A stretch of DNA of 64,000 bases from NCBI RefSeq assembly GCF_030063455.1, contig NZ_JASITB010000007.1, forward strand, positions 186,001 to 250,000, written 5' to 3'. How positions within the stretch are numbered: the first letter of the stretch is position 1; every line of letters starts with the position of its first letter. Position numbers and translations under genes: made by a program. This document shows positions 15,741 to 23,506 of this stretch, piece after piece. Source of the DNA: Cryobacterium sp. PH31-O1. GTDB taxonomy: Bacteria > Actinomycetota > Actinomycetes > Actinomycetales > Microbacteriaceae. Below the pieces are notes generated by a model. The model was not told where the DNA came from, ran no database searches, and worked only from the letters and a program-made list of their open reading frames with translations.

Positions 15741-17752
15741 AGCGAGACCACAATCAGCACGATCAATAGGGCAGCGAAGGAATAAGACAGATACCGGTGG
15801 ATGCTGCCGTTGGCGACATGCCGCACGACGATTCCGTAGCGTTGGAACAGGTTGAGCACCGGACGGTACAGCCGGGTTTCGAACACGTCAGAGACGCGTT
15901 GTTCCACCTCCACCCGTTCCACCAGGTAGCGCGACTCGGCCACATGGGTGACCTGCACGTCGCGTGACGGCTTGAGCACGTCGTCGAAGACCCGCACGAG
16001 CGGTTCGGCATAGGAGGTCGCGGTGTACTGCATGCGTGGGCGCGCCCGGGAGCCGCCGCCGCCCCAGGGCAGGTCGACGGTGCGGTGCGGATGCCGACGG
16101 CCGGAAACGATGATCGACACGACCACCGGGATGGCGACGAGAGCGGAGAGCACGACCAGCATGATCGGGTCGAGCACAGCGCCGATGCCAGGCAGCGAGA
16201 CCCCGCCGAGGCCGACCGACTGCACCGCGGCCGTCGGGTTCGGGCTGATCGTGTGCGCCACGAGCGCGGCGACCGGCCCGGGGAGCAGCCCGAGGGCGAG
16301 CACGAACAGCGCGCCGAGGGCGAGTGAGAGTTGCATGACTGGCGGGACCTCGCGGGCATCCGCTGCGGCGCGACTGCGCGGGCGGGCGAGAAAGGCGATG
16401 CCGTAGGCCTTGACGAAGGTGAGCAGCGCGAGTCCGGCGGTGAGGGCGATCACGGCGACGGCGAGCGGCATGGCAACGGATGCCGCGACGGAGACGACCG
16501 CCCCGTCAAGGCGACCGCCGTGGATGAGTGACTGCAGCAGCATCCACTCGGCGACGAAGCCGCTCGTGATCGGGATGGCGGCGGCGCCGAGGCTGGCAAT
16601 GCCAAACGCGGCGGCCGTCACCGGCATGCGGGCGCCGAGCCCGCCGAGCCGGTCGAGGTTGCGCTCCCCGGTGGCGTGGATGATGGCGCCGGCACCGAGG
16701 AACAGGGTTGATTTGAACGCCGCGTGGCTGACGGCGAGCAGCAGGGCGGCGACGAGCGCGGCATCCGCTGCGGCGGTGGCGTCATAGCCGCGCAGCAGCA
16801 TGCTCGCGCCGAGTCCGAGAAAGACCAGGCCCATGTTCTCGGTGGTCGAATACGCGAGCAACACCTTGAGATCGCTCGAGACGGAGGCCTGCAGAATTCC
16901 GTAGAGGGCGGAGGCGCCACCGACCAGCATGATCGCGATGCCCCACCAGGCCGGGCCGTCGGGCAGCAGGCGCACGCACACCAGTAAGGCGCCGTAGACA
17001 CCGATCTTGACCATGGCACCGCTCATCGCGGCCGAGACGTGGCTGGGCGCTTCGGGCAGTACCCGGGGCACCCAGACGTGCAGCGGAACGAGTTCGGCCT
17101 TGCCGCCGAAACCGAGCAGGAACAGCACGAAGGCCACATTGGCGGCCCAGGAACCCGGTTCGATCTGCAGGTTGGTGAAGCTCGTGCCGCCCGACGCTGC
17201 GGCGAGCACGGCGAATCCGGCCAGGATGAAGAAGAAACTCAGCTGCGACATGGCCGAATACCAGATGCCGGCCGAGGCGACCGTTGCCCGGCTGGCATGG
17301 TCGGCCAGCAGCAGCACGGTGGAGCCGAGGGTCATGATCTCCCAGGCCAGCAGGAACGACACCGAGTCGGTCGCGGCCGGTACGAGCTGCATTCCTACGA
17401 GGAACACCGGCATGGCCACCCAGGCGGTGCGGCTCGCGTCGGGTCCGCGGGTGGAGCTCATCGAGTAGAGCGACACCAGAATGCCGACTCCGGAGACGAT
17501 GAGCATGAACAGGCCGCCGAGGCGATCGGGGGCCAGCCGCAGGGGATCCATCGGCAGAGCGATCGGAATGAGCAGACCGCCGGTGGCGCCGAGCAGGGCG
17601 GAGAGGCCGGTGACGAAGCCGGTCACGGCGATGAGGGTGCAGAGGATGCCGCCCGCCCGTGACCGCAGAGACGGTGCCGCCAGGAGGGCGCTCGCCACGG
17701 CCAGCGCGCCGAGGAACAGTTGCAGGAGCAGGCCGGCTCCGATGCCGGTCAT
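15737..17752 (-). CDS. HyfB-like (NuoL-type) proton-pumping subunit
   Basis: A 671-residue antiporter-like membrane subunit (Rv0083-like). About 16 hydrophobic segments are visible. Seen: WEIMTLGSTVLLL (the conserved TM5 glutamate), GFGGKAELVPLHVWVPRVLP with its lysine and histidine, MSGAMVKIGVYG, and HAAFKSTLFLGAGAI. Together with the HyfF-like subunit this gives the complex two antiporter modules, so ion pumping coupled to some redox reaction is a fair inference. The C-terminal 120 residues are more polar (VDLPWGGGGSRARPRMQYTA), as in HyfB. It overlaps the first gene of the operon by four bases. Confidence 0.9.
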   Translation of the reverse strand: MTGIGAGLLLQLFLGALAVASALLAAPSLRSRAGGILCTLIAVTGFVTGLSALLGATGGLLIPIALPMDPLRLAPDRLGGLFMLIVSGVGILVSLYSMSSTRGPDASRTAWVAMPVFLVGMQLVPAATDSVSFLLAWEIMTLGSTVLLLADHASRATVASAGIWYSAMSQLSFFFILAGFAVLAAASGGTSFTNLQIEPGSWAANVAFVLFLLGFGGKAELVPLHVWVPRVLPEAPSHVSAAMSGAMVKIGVYGALLVCVRLLPDGPAWWGIAIMLVGGASALYGILQASVSSDLKVLLAYSTTENMGLVFLGLGASMLLRGYDATAAADAALVAALLLAVSHAAFKSTLFLGAGAIIHATGERNLDRLGGLGARMPVTAAAFGIASLGAAAIPITSGFVAEWMLLQSLIHGGRLDGAVVSVAASVAMPLAVAVIALTAGLALLTFVKAYGIAFLARPRSRAAADAREVPPVMQLSLALGALFVLALGLLPGPVAALVAHTISPNPTAAVQSVGLGGVSLPGIGAVLDPIMLVVLSALVAIPVVVSIIVSGRRHPHRTVDLPWGGGGSRARPRMQYTATSYAEPLVRVFDDVLKPSRDVQVTHVAESRYLVERVEVEQRVSDVFETRLYRPVLNLFQRYGIVVRHVANGSIHRYLSYSFAALLIVLIVVSL

Positions 17753-18234
17753 CGACCGGTCATCCGGCGCAGCGCCCGCACGATATCGGCCGGTTCCGGC
17801 GGACTGCCCGGTACCTCGATGTCGACGTGCGCGAAATCGGACACCGGCCCCATGATGCCATAACCGTCGCGAAAGGCGCCGCCGTGGAGGGCGCAGTCAC
17901 CGACCGCGATCACGAACCGGGGGGTGGGGGTGGCCTCGATGGTGCGGCGCAGCGGCTCGGCCATGTTGCGGGTCACGCTGCCGACGATGAGTAGCACGTC
18001 CGCGTGCCGTGGCGAAGGCACCAGGCGCGCGCCATAGCGTTCCACGTCGTAGACCGGACCGAAGGCGGCCGAGACTTCGAGGGCGCAGTCGTTACAGCCG
18101 CCGGCATTGATGAAACGCACCTGCACGCTGCCGCCGAGCACCTCGGCCCCTGGAAACAGGGGCGGGGCGGGCGGCGCCGGTTCGGCGATGCGTGCGCTGT
18201 GACGAATGAGGGTGGCCAATCGCAGGAAACTCAT
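17749..18234 (-). CDS. NuoB/HycG-like Fe-S subunit with a cysteine-to-serine change
   Basis: First gene of the operon, 161 residues (Rv0082-like). NuoB-type subunits bind the terminal [4Fe-4S] cluster N2 through four cysteines. Three are visible: C47 and C50 in NAGGCNDCALE, and C114 in AVGDCALHGG. The fourth should lie in a V-P-G-C-P-P motif, but the protein reads VPGSPPEP, with AGT (Ser) at codon 17803-17805 (S144). One base change from TGT would explain it. Serine can sometimes ligate Fe-S clusters but usually shifts redox potential or gives a [3Fe-4S] form, so the electron-transfer property of this complex is uncertain. The start overlaps nothing upstream; a 182-base AT-rich gap precedes it. 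Confidence 0.88.
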   Translation of the reverse strand: MSFLRLATLIRHSARIAEPAPPAPPLFPGAEVLGGSVQVRFINAGGCNDCALEVSAAFGPVYDVERYGARLVPSPRHADVLLIVGSVTRNMAEPLRRTIEATPTPRFVIAVGDCALHGGAFRDGYGIMGPVSDFAHVDIEVPGSPPEPADIVRALRRMTGR

Positions 18235-18416
18235 CCGAGTCCCCGGTGTGCATGCATGTTCACGAAGCTGGTGCCTTCTGTGGGGAGCGCGAAAGTCGAA
18301 GGTGTTGGGCAGGCGACGGATTCTGCGGTGCGTCTGGTTGAGTGCAAGACTACCAGCGCAACTAACTTCATTACTTCTTTATATAACTATATGAACAATT
18401 TAGCAAATAGATCGCG
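18235..18416 (-). promoter_or_regulatory. AT-rich promoter region of the hydrogenase-4-like operon
   Basis: This 182-base gap between the operon and the lrp gene holds no frame worth calling. Bases 18361-18413 are strikingly AT-rich for this genome and contain a perfect inverted repeat, ATATA-AC-TATAT (18381-18392). That resembles the AT-rich palindrome before arsR, so I propose it as the operator/promoter. An exact -35/-10 pair could not be fixed. Confidence 0.4.
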
Positions 18417-18881
18417 CTAGCCGCGGCGGTCGAGCAGCGGGGTGAGGCGGTAGGGGATGACCTCGCCCATAGCGAGCGAGGTCTCGGTGCGTTCCACTCC
18501 GTCGCAGGCGAGGATCGTGCCGTCGATGCGGAACAGGTCGGCGGCATCCGTACAGACCACCCGAACGAGCAGATCGGCCTGCCCACTCATGCCGTGCGCC
18601 TGCACGATCTCGGGAATCAGGGCCAGATCGATCACGATTTGGGCGAGCCGTTTCTGCTGTACGTGCACCTCGATGAAGGCGGTCAGTGGATAGCCGAGCG
18701 CGGCCGGATTGATGCGGCGATCGAAGCCGAGAAAGGCGCCCGAATCCTCCAATCGCTTCATGCGGGCCTGCACGGTATTGCGGGACAGGCCCAGCGTGTC
18801 GGCGAGCGCAACGAAGGTGCTGCGCGGGTCGGCGGAGAGCGCCTGAAGGAGCTTCGTATCGGTCTTGTCAAGGCTGTACAT
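18417..18881 (-). CDS. Lrp/AsnC family regulator, divergent from the 2-oxoacid dehydrogenase genes
   Basis: A 154-residue regulator with an N-terminal helix-turn-helix (LDKTDTKLLQALSADPR, LADTLGLSRNTVQARMKRLED) and a C-terminal RAM effector domain (GYPLTAFIEVHV, HGMSGQADLLVRVVC). Lrp proteins bind amino acids and form octamers. Divergent placement 131 bases from the branched-chain dehydrogenase operon suggests a BkdR-like activator responding to branched-chain amino acids; this is inference. The ATG at 18881 gives the family N-terminus MYSLDKTD. Two upstream in-frame starts (18893, 18899) would add unrelated residues. A TAATGT box (18890-18895) ends eight bases before the start, with no ribosome binding site. 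Confidence 0.88.
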   Translation of the reverse strand: MYSLDKTDTKLLQALSADPRSTFVALADTLGLSRNTVQARMKRLEDSGAFLGFDRRINPAALGYPLTAFIEVHVQQKRLAQIVIDLALIPEIVQAHGMSGQADLLVRVVCTDAADLFRIDGTILACDGVERTETSLAMGEVIPYRLTPLLDRRG

Positions 18882-18889
18882 AGTGCAAA

Positions 18890-18895
18890 ACATTA
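18890..18895 (-). promoter_or_regulatory. -10 box of lrp, leaderless arrangement
   Basis: TAATGT on the minus strand, eight bases before the ATG at 18881, with no Shine-Dalgarno sequence between. It fits the TANNNT boxes seen before other leaderless genes here. Confidence 0.4.
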
Positions 18896-18948
18896 ACACG
18901 GTCTGGCGCGCCTGAATAGGGCACTCTGCTCACTATTTTTGGCAGTGG

Positions 18949-18977
18949 TTGTGCTGCCTGTTCGGTAGACATAGGCT
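18949..18977 (+). promoter_or_regulatory. Promoter of the branched-chain 2-oxoacid dehydrogenase operon
   Basis: TTGTGC (18949-18954) and TAGGCT (18972-18977) are separated by 17 bases, a good vegetative promoter pair. Start near 18984 leaves a leader of about 30 bases with CGGAG before the ATG. The Lrp product of the divergent gene probably binds in this spacer. Confidence 0.6.
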
Positions 18978-19012
18978 CACGTCAACTTTAGCAATGACGC
19001 TCGGAGCGACCC

Positions 19013-20113
19013 ATGATTGATTTCTCCCCCCAGCCGGTGCAGCTGCTCTCACTTGACGGCGAGCGGATGCCGCGGCCGGACTTCGACCAGTGGGTCGACG
19101 ATCTCGACGGCCCCGCCCTGCTCGCGCTCTACCGCGACATGGTTGTCGTGCGTCGCATCGATACCGAGGCGACGGCCCTGCAACGCCAGGGCGAACTCGG
19201 CCTCTGGCCGCCGCTGCTCGGCCAGGAAGCTTCCCAGGTCGGTTCGGCCCGCGCCCTGCGCAGCGACGACTTCGTCTTTCCGAGCTACCGCGAGAACGCG
19301 GTCGCCTATTGCCGCGGGGTCAAACTCACCGACATCGTCAAAGTCTGGCGCGGCAACGCCCAGTCCGGTTGGGACCCCTACACGGTGAACATGGCCACCC
19401 CGGCGATCATCATCGGCGCGCAGACCCTGCACGCCACCGGCTGGGCCCTCGGCGCCCAGCGCGACGACGTCGACTCCGTTGCAATCACCTATTTCGGCGA
19501 CGGTGCCACGAGCGAGGGCGACGTCAACGAGGCCATGGTCTTCGCCGCGAGCTTCCAGGCCCCGGTGGTCTTCTTCTGCCAGAACAACCACTGGGCCATC
19601 TCCGAACCGGTCGGTGTGCAGGCCCACCGCAACATCGCCGATCGTGCACCGGGCTTCGGAATTCCCAGCCTCCGCATCGACGGCAACGACGTGATCGCCG
19701 TGCTGGCGGCGACCCGCATCGCCCTCGACCGGGCCCGTACCGGCAATGGGCCCACCTTCATCGAAGCCGTCACCTACCGCATGGGACCGCACACCACAGC
19801 GGATGACCCCACCCGCTACCGCGACCCCGCCGAACTCGCCGAGTGGAAGACGCGGGACCCCCTGCTGCGCCTGCACCGGTTGTTGAGCGCGCTCGGTGAG
19901 ATCACGCCAGAGGTCGAGGCGGCTACCCAGGCGATCGCCGATGCTGCAGCGGCTGAACTGCGTGCCGGCTGTATCGGCATGCCAGACCCCGAACCGCTGA
20001 GCGTGTTCGACCACGTCTATGCCACCCCCCATGCCAGTCTCGAGCGCCAGCGTACCGATTACGCCGGCTATCTCACGAGCTTTGGCAGTGTTGAACAGAA
20101 CTCAAAGGCGTGA
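19013..20113 (+). CDS. bkdA: Branched-chain 2-oxoacid (or pyruvate) dehydrogenase E1 alpha
   Basis: A 366-residue thiamine-diphosphate-dependent E1 alpha subunit. With E1 beta it decarboxylates a 2-oxoacid and passes the acyl group to the E2 lipoyl arm. The cofactor motif GDGATSEGDVNEAM followed by FFCQNNHWAIS is intact (from about residue 162), as is the phosphorylation-loop-like YRMGPHTTADDPTRYR. Mycobacterial counterparts (Rv2497c) are often labelled pyruvate dehydrogenase but act on branched-chain substrates. The nearby leucine-degradation operon makes that the better call. The start has CGGAG upstream. The stop overlaps the E1 beta start (TGATG). Confidence 0.9.
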   Translation: MIDFSPQPVQLLSLDGERMPRPDFDQWVDDLDGPALLALYRDMVVVRRIDTEATALQRQGELGLWPPLLGQEASQVGSARALRSDDFVFPSYRENAVAYCRGVKLTDIVKVWRGNAQSGWDPYTVNMATPAIIIGAQTLHATGWALGAQRDDVDSVAITYFGDGATSEGDVNEAMVFAASFQAPVVFFCQNNHWAISEPVGVQAHRNIADRAPGFGIPSLRIDGNDVIAVLAATRIALDRARTGNGPTFIEAVTYRMGPHTTADDPTRYRDPAELAEWKTRDPLLRLHRLLSALGEITPEVEAATQAIADAAAAELRAGCIGMPDPEPLSVFDHVYATPHASLERQRTDYAGYLTSFGSVEQNSKA

Positions 20114-21171
20114 TGACCATGACCACCCTGATGACTCCCGCCACGGTCTCGACCGTTCCCGGCCTCACCGCCCCGGCCCCCACACCTTTGAGTGAGACCA
20201 AGACGCTCACCATGGGCAAGGCCATCAACGAAGGCCTGCGCCAGGCCATGCTCGATGACCCCAAGGTTGTGCTGCTCGGCGAAGACATCGGCGCCCTCGG
20301 CGGTGTCTTCCGGGTGACCAGCGACCTGCTCGCCCAGTTCGGCGCTCGCCGGGTCATTGACACTCCGCTCGCCGAATCGGCCATCATCGGAACCGCCGTG
20401 GGCCTGGCCTACCGCGGCTACCGCCCGGTCTGCGAGATCCAGTTCGACGGCTTCATCTTTCCCGGCTTCGACCAGATCGTCAGCCAGGTTGCCAAGTTCC
20501 ACTACCGCACCCAGGGCGCCGTGCGCATGCCGATCACCATCCGGGTGCCGTTCGGCGGCGGAATCGGAGCGGCCGAACATCACTCCGAATCACCGGAAGC
20601 GTACTTCACCCACACCTCCGGCCTGCGCGTGATCGCCGTTTCCAACCCTCAGGACGCCTACAGCCTCATTCGGCAAGCCATCGCGAGCGACGACCCGGTG
20701 CTCTACTTCGAGCCCAAGCGTCGCTACCACGTCAAGGGTGAGGTCGTGCCAGAGCTTGGTGCCGCGATGGAGAAAGCCGTCGTCGTGCGGCCAGGAACAG
20801 ATGTCACGCTCCTCACCTATGGCGCGCTCGTATCGACCGCGCGCGACGCGGCGCTCGCCGCTTTCGACGAGGGTATATCGATCGAGGTCATCGACCTGCG
20901 CTCGCTGTCACCGGTGGATTACGCGGCGGTGGAGGCATCCGTTCGTAAGACCGGGCGCCTCGTCGTGACGCACGAGGCGGCCCAGTCGGGCGGACTCGGC
21001 GGCGAGCTCATCGCGACCATTACCGAGCGCTGCTTCAGCTACCTGGAATCCGCGCCGGTGCGGGTGACCGGCTTCGACGTGCCCTACCCGCCGGCCAAGC
21101 TCGAAAACCACCACCTGCCCGACCTCGACCGCATCCTCGACGGCGTCGACCGGGTCATGGGGCGACGATGA
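20113..21171 (+). CDS. bkdB: Branched-chain 2-oxoacid dehydrogenase E1 beta
   Basis: A 352-residue partner of E1 alpha. It contains the transketolase pyrimidine-binding domain (VVLLGEDIGALGGVFRVT; RVIDTPLAESAIIGTAVGLA) and the C-terminal transketolase domain (VTHEAAQSGGLGGELIATI). The sequence FGGGIGAAEHHSESPEAYF is typical for the family. The N-terminal 30 residues, rich in Thr and Pro, are an extension of unknown use. The ATG at 20113 overlaps the previous stop; a GTG three bases upstream is also possible. The stop overlaps the E2 start by four bases, so the three genes are tightly coupled. Confidence 0.92.
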   Translation: MTMTTLMTPATVSTVPGLTAPAPTPLSETKTLTMGKAINEGLRQAMLDDPKVVLLGEDIGALGGVFRVTSDLLAQFGARRVIDTPLAESAIIGTAVGLAYRGYRPVCEIQFDGFIFPGFDQIVSQVAKFHYRTQGAVRMPITIRVPFGGGIGAAEHHSESPEAYFTHTSGLRVIAVSNPQDAYSLIRQAIASDDPVLYFEPKRRYHVKGEVVPELGAAMEKAVVVRPGTDVTLLTYGALVSTARDAALAAFDEGISIEVIDLRSLSPVDYAAVEASVRKTGRLVVTHEAAQSGGLGGELIATITERCFSYLESAPVRVTGFDVPYPPAKLENHHLPDLDRILDGVDRVMGRR

Positions 21172-22625
21172 TCAAGATCTTCAAGCTGCCCGACCTCGGT
21201 GAGGGGCTCACCGAGAGCGAGATCGTGGCCTGGCTGGTGGCGCCGGGCGATGAGGTCACTCTCAACCAGCACATCGCCGACGTTGAAACGGCCAAGGCGG
21301 TCGTTGAACTGCCGAGCCCGTTCGCCGGAGTGGTGCGCGTGCTGCACCAGCCAGCCGGGGTGGTCGTGCACGTCGGTGAACCAATCGTCAGCTTCGATAT
21401 CGGCGGCGCCGACCCCGATTCCGATCCGCCAACGGATGCCGCGGCGCCGGCCCCGGTTTCAGCCCCGGTTTCAGACCCGGCCGAGCGGCGCGAGGCCAAC
21501 CTGGTCGGCTATGGTCCCGCCGTTGAACGCGGCGGCCATCCGCAGCGTCGTGCCCGGCCGGGTGGCGCTCAGGCGGCCGTCGCCGAAACGGCCGCTCCGG
21601 AACAGGCGGAGGTAGCCCGTGCCGACCACACGACGCCGGCCGCGTCTTCCGCGCAACCGCCCACGGCAGCGGATGCCGCGCCAGGCCGGCCGGCCGCGCC
21701 CTCCCTCGACCAGCCCGCCACAGCATCCGTTGCCGAACGCCCGCGCTCGACGCCGCCGGTGCGTGCCCTGGCCCGCGACCTCGGCATCGACCTCACCACG
21801 GTCACCGGAACCGGGCGCGACGGCCTGATCACGCGCGACGATGTGCGCGCCCACCTCACCGAGTCCGTGCCGGCGACAGGTCTGCCCGCGACGCCGCCCG
21901 ACACCACAGCGCCCGCAGCGTTCGAGCGCGAGACCCGCACGCCGATCAAAAGCCTGCGCAAACTCACGGCCGCCGCCATGGTGCAGAGCGCCTTCACGGC
22001 GCCGCACGTGACCGAGTTCCTCACCATCGACGTCACACCCACCGTCGAACTGCTCGATTCCCTCCGCGCTGACCGCCAGTTTGCCGACGCCGGCATCGGC
22101 ATCCTCGCGGTGGTGGCCAAGGCGCTCTGCCTCGCCGTCGGCCGCACCCCCGCGGCCAACACCCGATGGGATGAGCCGGCCGGCGAAATCGTGCAGTTCC
22201 ACCACGTGAACCTCGGCATCGCCGCGGCTACCCCGCGCGGCCTGCTCGTGCCCAACATCGTCGACGCCGACCGGCTCGACCTGCGCGGCCTCGCCGCCGC
22301 GCTCGCCGAACTCACCACCGCTGCCAGGGCCGGTACGACCACCCCGGCGGCGCTCTCCGGCGGCACGATCACCATCACCAATATCGGCGTGTTCGGCATC
22401 GACGCTGGTACCCCGATTCTTAACCCCGGGGAGGCGGCAATCCTCGCGCTGGGCGCCATCCGCTCTCAGCCGTGGGAGTATCGCGGGCAGGTCGCGCTGC
22501 GCAAGGTGCTCACGCTCAGCCTGTCGTTCGACCACCGTCTGGTGGACGGCGAGCAGGGCTCCCGCTTCCTTGCCGACATCGCAACCATCCTCGCCGACCC
22601 GGCCCGCGTGCTGACCATGGTCTGA
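21168..22625 (+). CDS. bkdC: Branched-chain 2-oxoacid dehydrogenase E2 (dihydrolipoamide acyltransferase)
   Basis: A 485-residue E2 core. It has one lipoyl domain with the lipoylated lysine K43 (DVETAKAVVELP), a long Ala/Pro linker (about residues 80-190) with the short repeat PAPVSAPVSDP, a peripheral-subunit-binding domain (TPPVRALARDLGID, about 190-228), a second linker, and the acyltransferase domain ending in LSFDHRLVDG with catalytic His and Asp near residue 456. The E3 lipoamide dehydrogenase is not in this window, so a gene elsewhere must supply it. It closes the operon; an inverted-repeat element follows 73 bases downstream. Confidence 0.93.
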   Translation: MIKIFKLPDLGEGLTESEIVAWLVAPGDEVTLNQHIADVETAKAVVELPSPFAGVVRVLHQPAGVVVHVGEPIVSFDIGGADPDSDPPTDAAAPAPVSAPVSDPAERREANLVGYGPAVERGGHPQRRARPGGAQAAVAETAAPEQAEVARADHTTPAASSAQPPTAADAAPGRPAAPSLDQPATASVAERPRSTPPVRALARDLGIDLTTVTGTGRDGLITRDDVRAHLTESVPATGLPATPPDTTAPAAFERETRTPIKSLRKLTAAAMVQSAFTAPHVTEFLTIDVTPTVELLDSLRADRQFADAGIGILAVVAKALCLAVGRTPAANTRWDEPAGEIVQFHHVNLGIAAATPRGLLVPNIVDADRLDLRGLAAALAELTTAARAGTTTPAALSGGTITITNIGVFGIDAGTPILNPGEAAILALGAIRSQPWEYRGQVALRKVLTLSLSFDHRLVDGEQGSRFLADIATILADPARVLTMV

Positions 22626-22698
22626 CTCGTTCCGTCCTTCGCACCACCCCAATTGCTGCCGCCAGCCCACAGCACCAGTCGTCTCGTCAACCGTGGCA

Positions 22699-22792
22699 CG
22701 CATAACTCCTGCAATTTCTCGGCCGGCCCGAAACGTTCCGCGGATTTCCGCGGCATCCATTTTTCGGCTCGGCAGATTGCAGGAGTTATGCG
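22699..22792. repeat. 94-bp intergenic cruciform element with 17-bp perfect terminal inverted repeats
   Basis: The ends CGCATAACTCCTGCAAT (22699-22715) and its exact complement (22776-22792) are 17-bp inverted repeats. Inside, CCGCGG-ATTT-CCGCGG (22738-22753) forms another hairpin, and the inner arms are partly complementary. There is no coding potential. It resembles REP/MITE-type palindromic elements. It lies 47 bases before the pterin dehydratase start and may also end bkd transcription. Confidence 0.8.
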
Positions 22793-22839
22793 GCAGACGG
22801 GCGGTTGACCGGGGTGGGACGGCGGAGGAGAGTGGAGGC

Positions 22840-23502
22840 ATGAACGCTCACGGCGCACTCCTTACCCCCTTCTCGACGAAGAAGCAGCTGGCGGGCACCG
22901 CATTCGTGCATCTTGACGGATGCCTGCACGCCACGTTTCACACCAAAGACTTCGTGTCGGCTCTCGAGCTCGTCAACCGTGTCGGCGCGGTCGCCGAGGA
23001 GCTGAACCACCACCCCGACGTGCGCCTTCGCTACGGCACTGTGTCGCTCGAGTTGACCTCGCACGACGCCGGGGGAGTGACCGCTCGCGATCTCGAGCTC
23101 GCGGCCCGGGTGCAGCAGCTCGCCGACACCCTCGGTGCTACCGCACCCCCCGCGCAGCCGACCCGGTACGAAATTGCGATCGACTGCACCGACGCGGATG
23201 CCGTGCGCCCATTCTGGCGGGTTGGTCTTGGCTACACCGAGGTTGCCGGCGATGACGGCATCGAGCTCGTCGACCCGCGCGGGATCGCCCCCAAGGTCTG
23301 GTTCCAGCACATGGAGATCGCCCGCACCGAGCGAAACCGCATTCATCTCGATGTCTACGTGCCGAGCGACGATGCCGAAGACCGGGTCGCGGCCGTGCTC
23401 TTGGGCGGTGGCGTGCTGCTCACCGACGAGCACGCTCCCGACTGGTGGGTGCTCGCCGACGTCGAGGGCAACGAACTCTGCGTCTGCACCGCCGCGTCCT
23501 GA
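22840..23502 (+). CDS. 4a-hydroxytetrahydrobiopterin dehydratase fused to a VOC/glyoxalase-like domain
   Basis: A 220-residue two-domain protein. Residues 1-100 are a pterin-4a-carbinolamine dehydratase: the E-L-N-H-H-P motif (H57, H58) followed by VRLRYGTVSLELTSHDAGGVT, complete with the distal catalytic histidine. That enzyme recycles the pterin cofactor after aromatic amino-acid hydroxylation. Residues about 108-220 form a vicinal-oxygen-chelate (glyoxalase/bleomycin resistance) domain (YEIAIDCTDADAVRPFWR, NRIHLDVYVPSDD, ADVEGNELCVC). No aromatic hydroxylase gene is in the window, so the pathway is unclear. The ATG at 22840 follows GGAGG; an in-frame extension to 22693 would translate the inverted-repeat element and is rejected. 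Confidence 0.85.
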   Translation: MNAHGALLTPFSTKKQLAGTAFVHLDGCLHATFHTKDFVSALELVNRVGAVAEELNHHPDVRLRYGTVSLELTSHDAGGVTARDLELAARVQQLADTLGATAPPAQPTRYEIAIDCTDADAVRPFWRVGLGYTEVAGDDGIELVDPRGIAPKVWFQHMEIARTERNRIHLDVYVPSDDAEDRVAAVLLGGGVLLTDEHAPDWWVLADVEGNELCVCTAAS

Positions 23503-23506
23503 CCGG

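Noticed and set aside
11138..18234. A functional formate hydrogenlyase
   Set aside because: The large subunit lacks all four [NiFe] cysteines, and no formate dehydrogenase or hydrogenase maturation gene is nearby.
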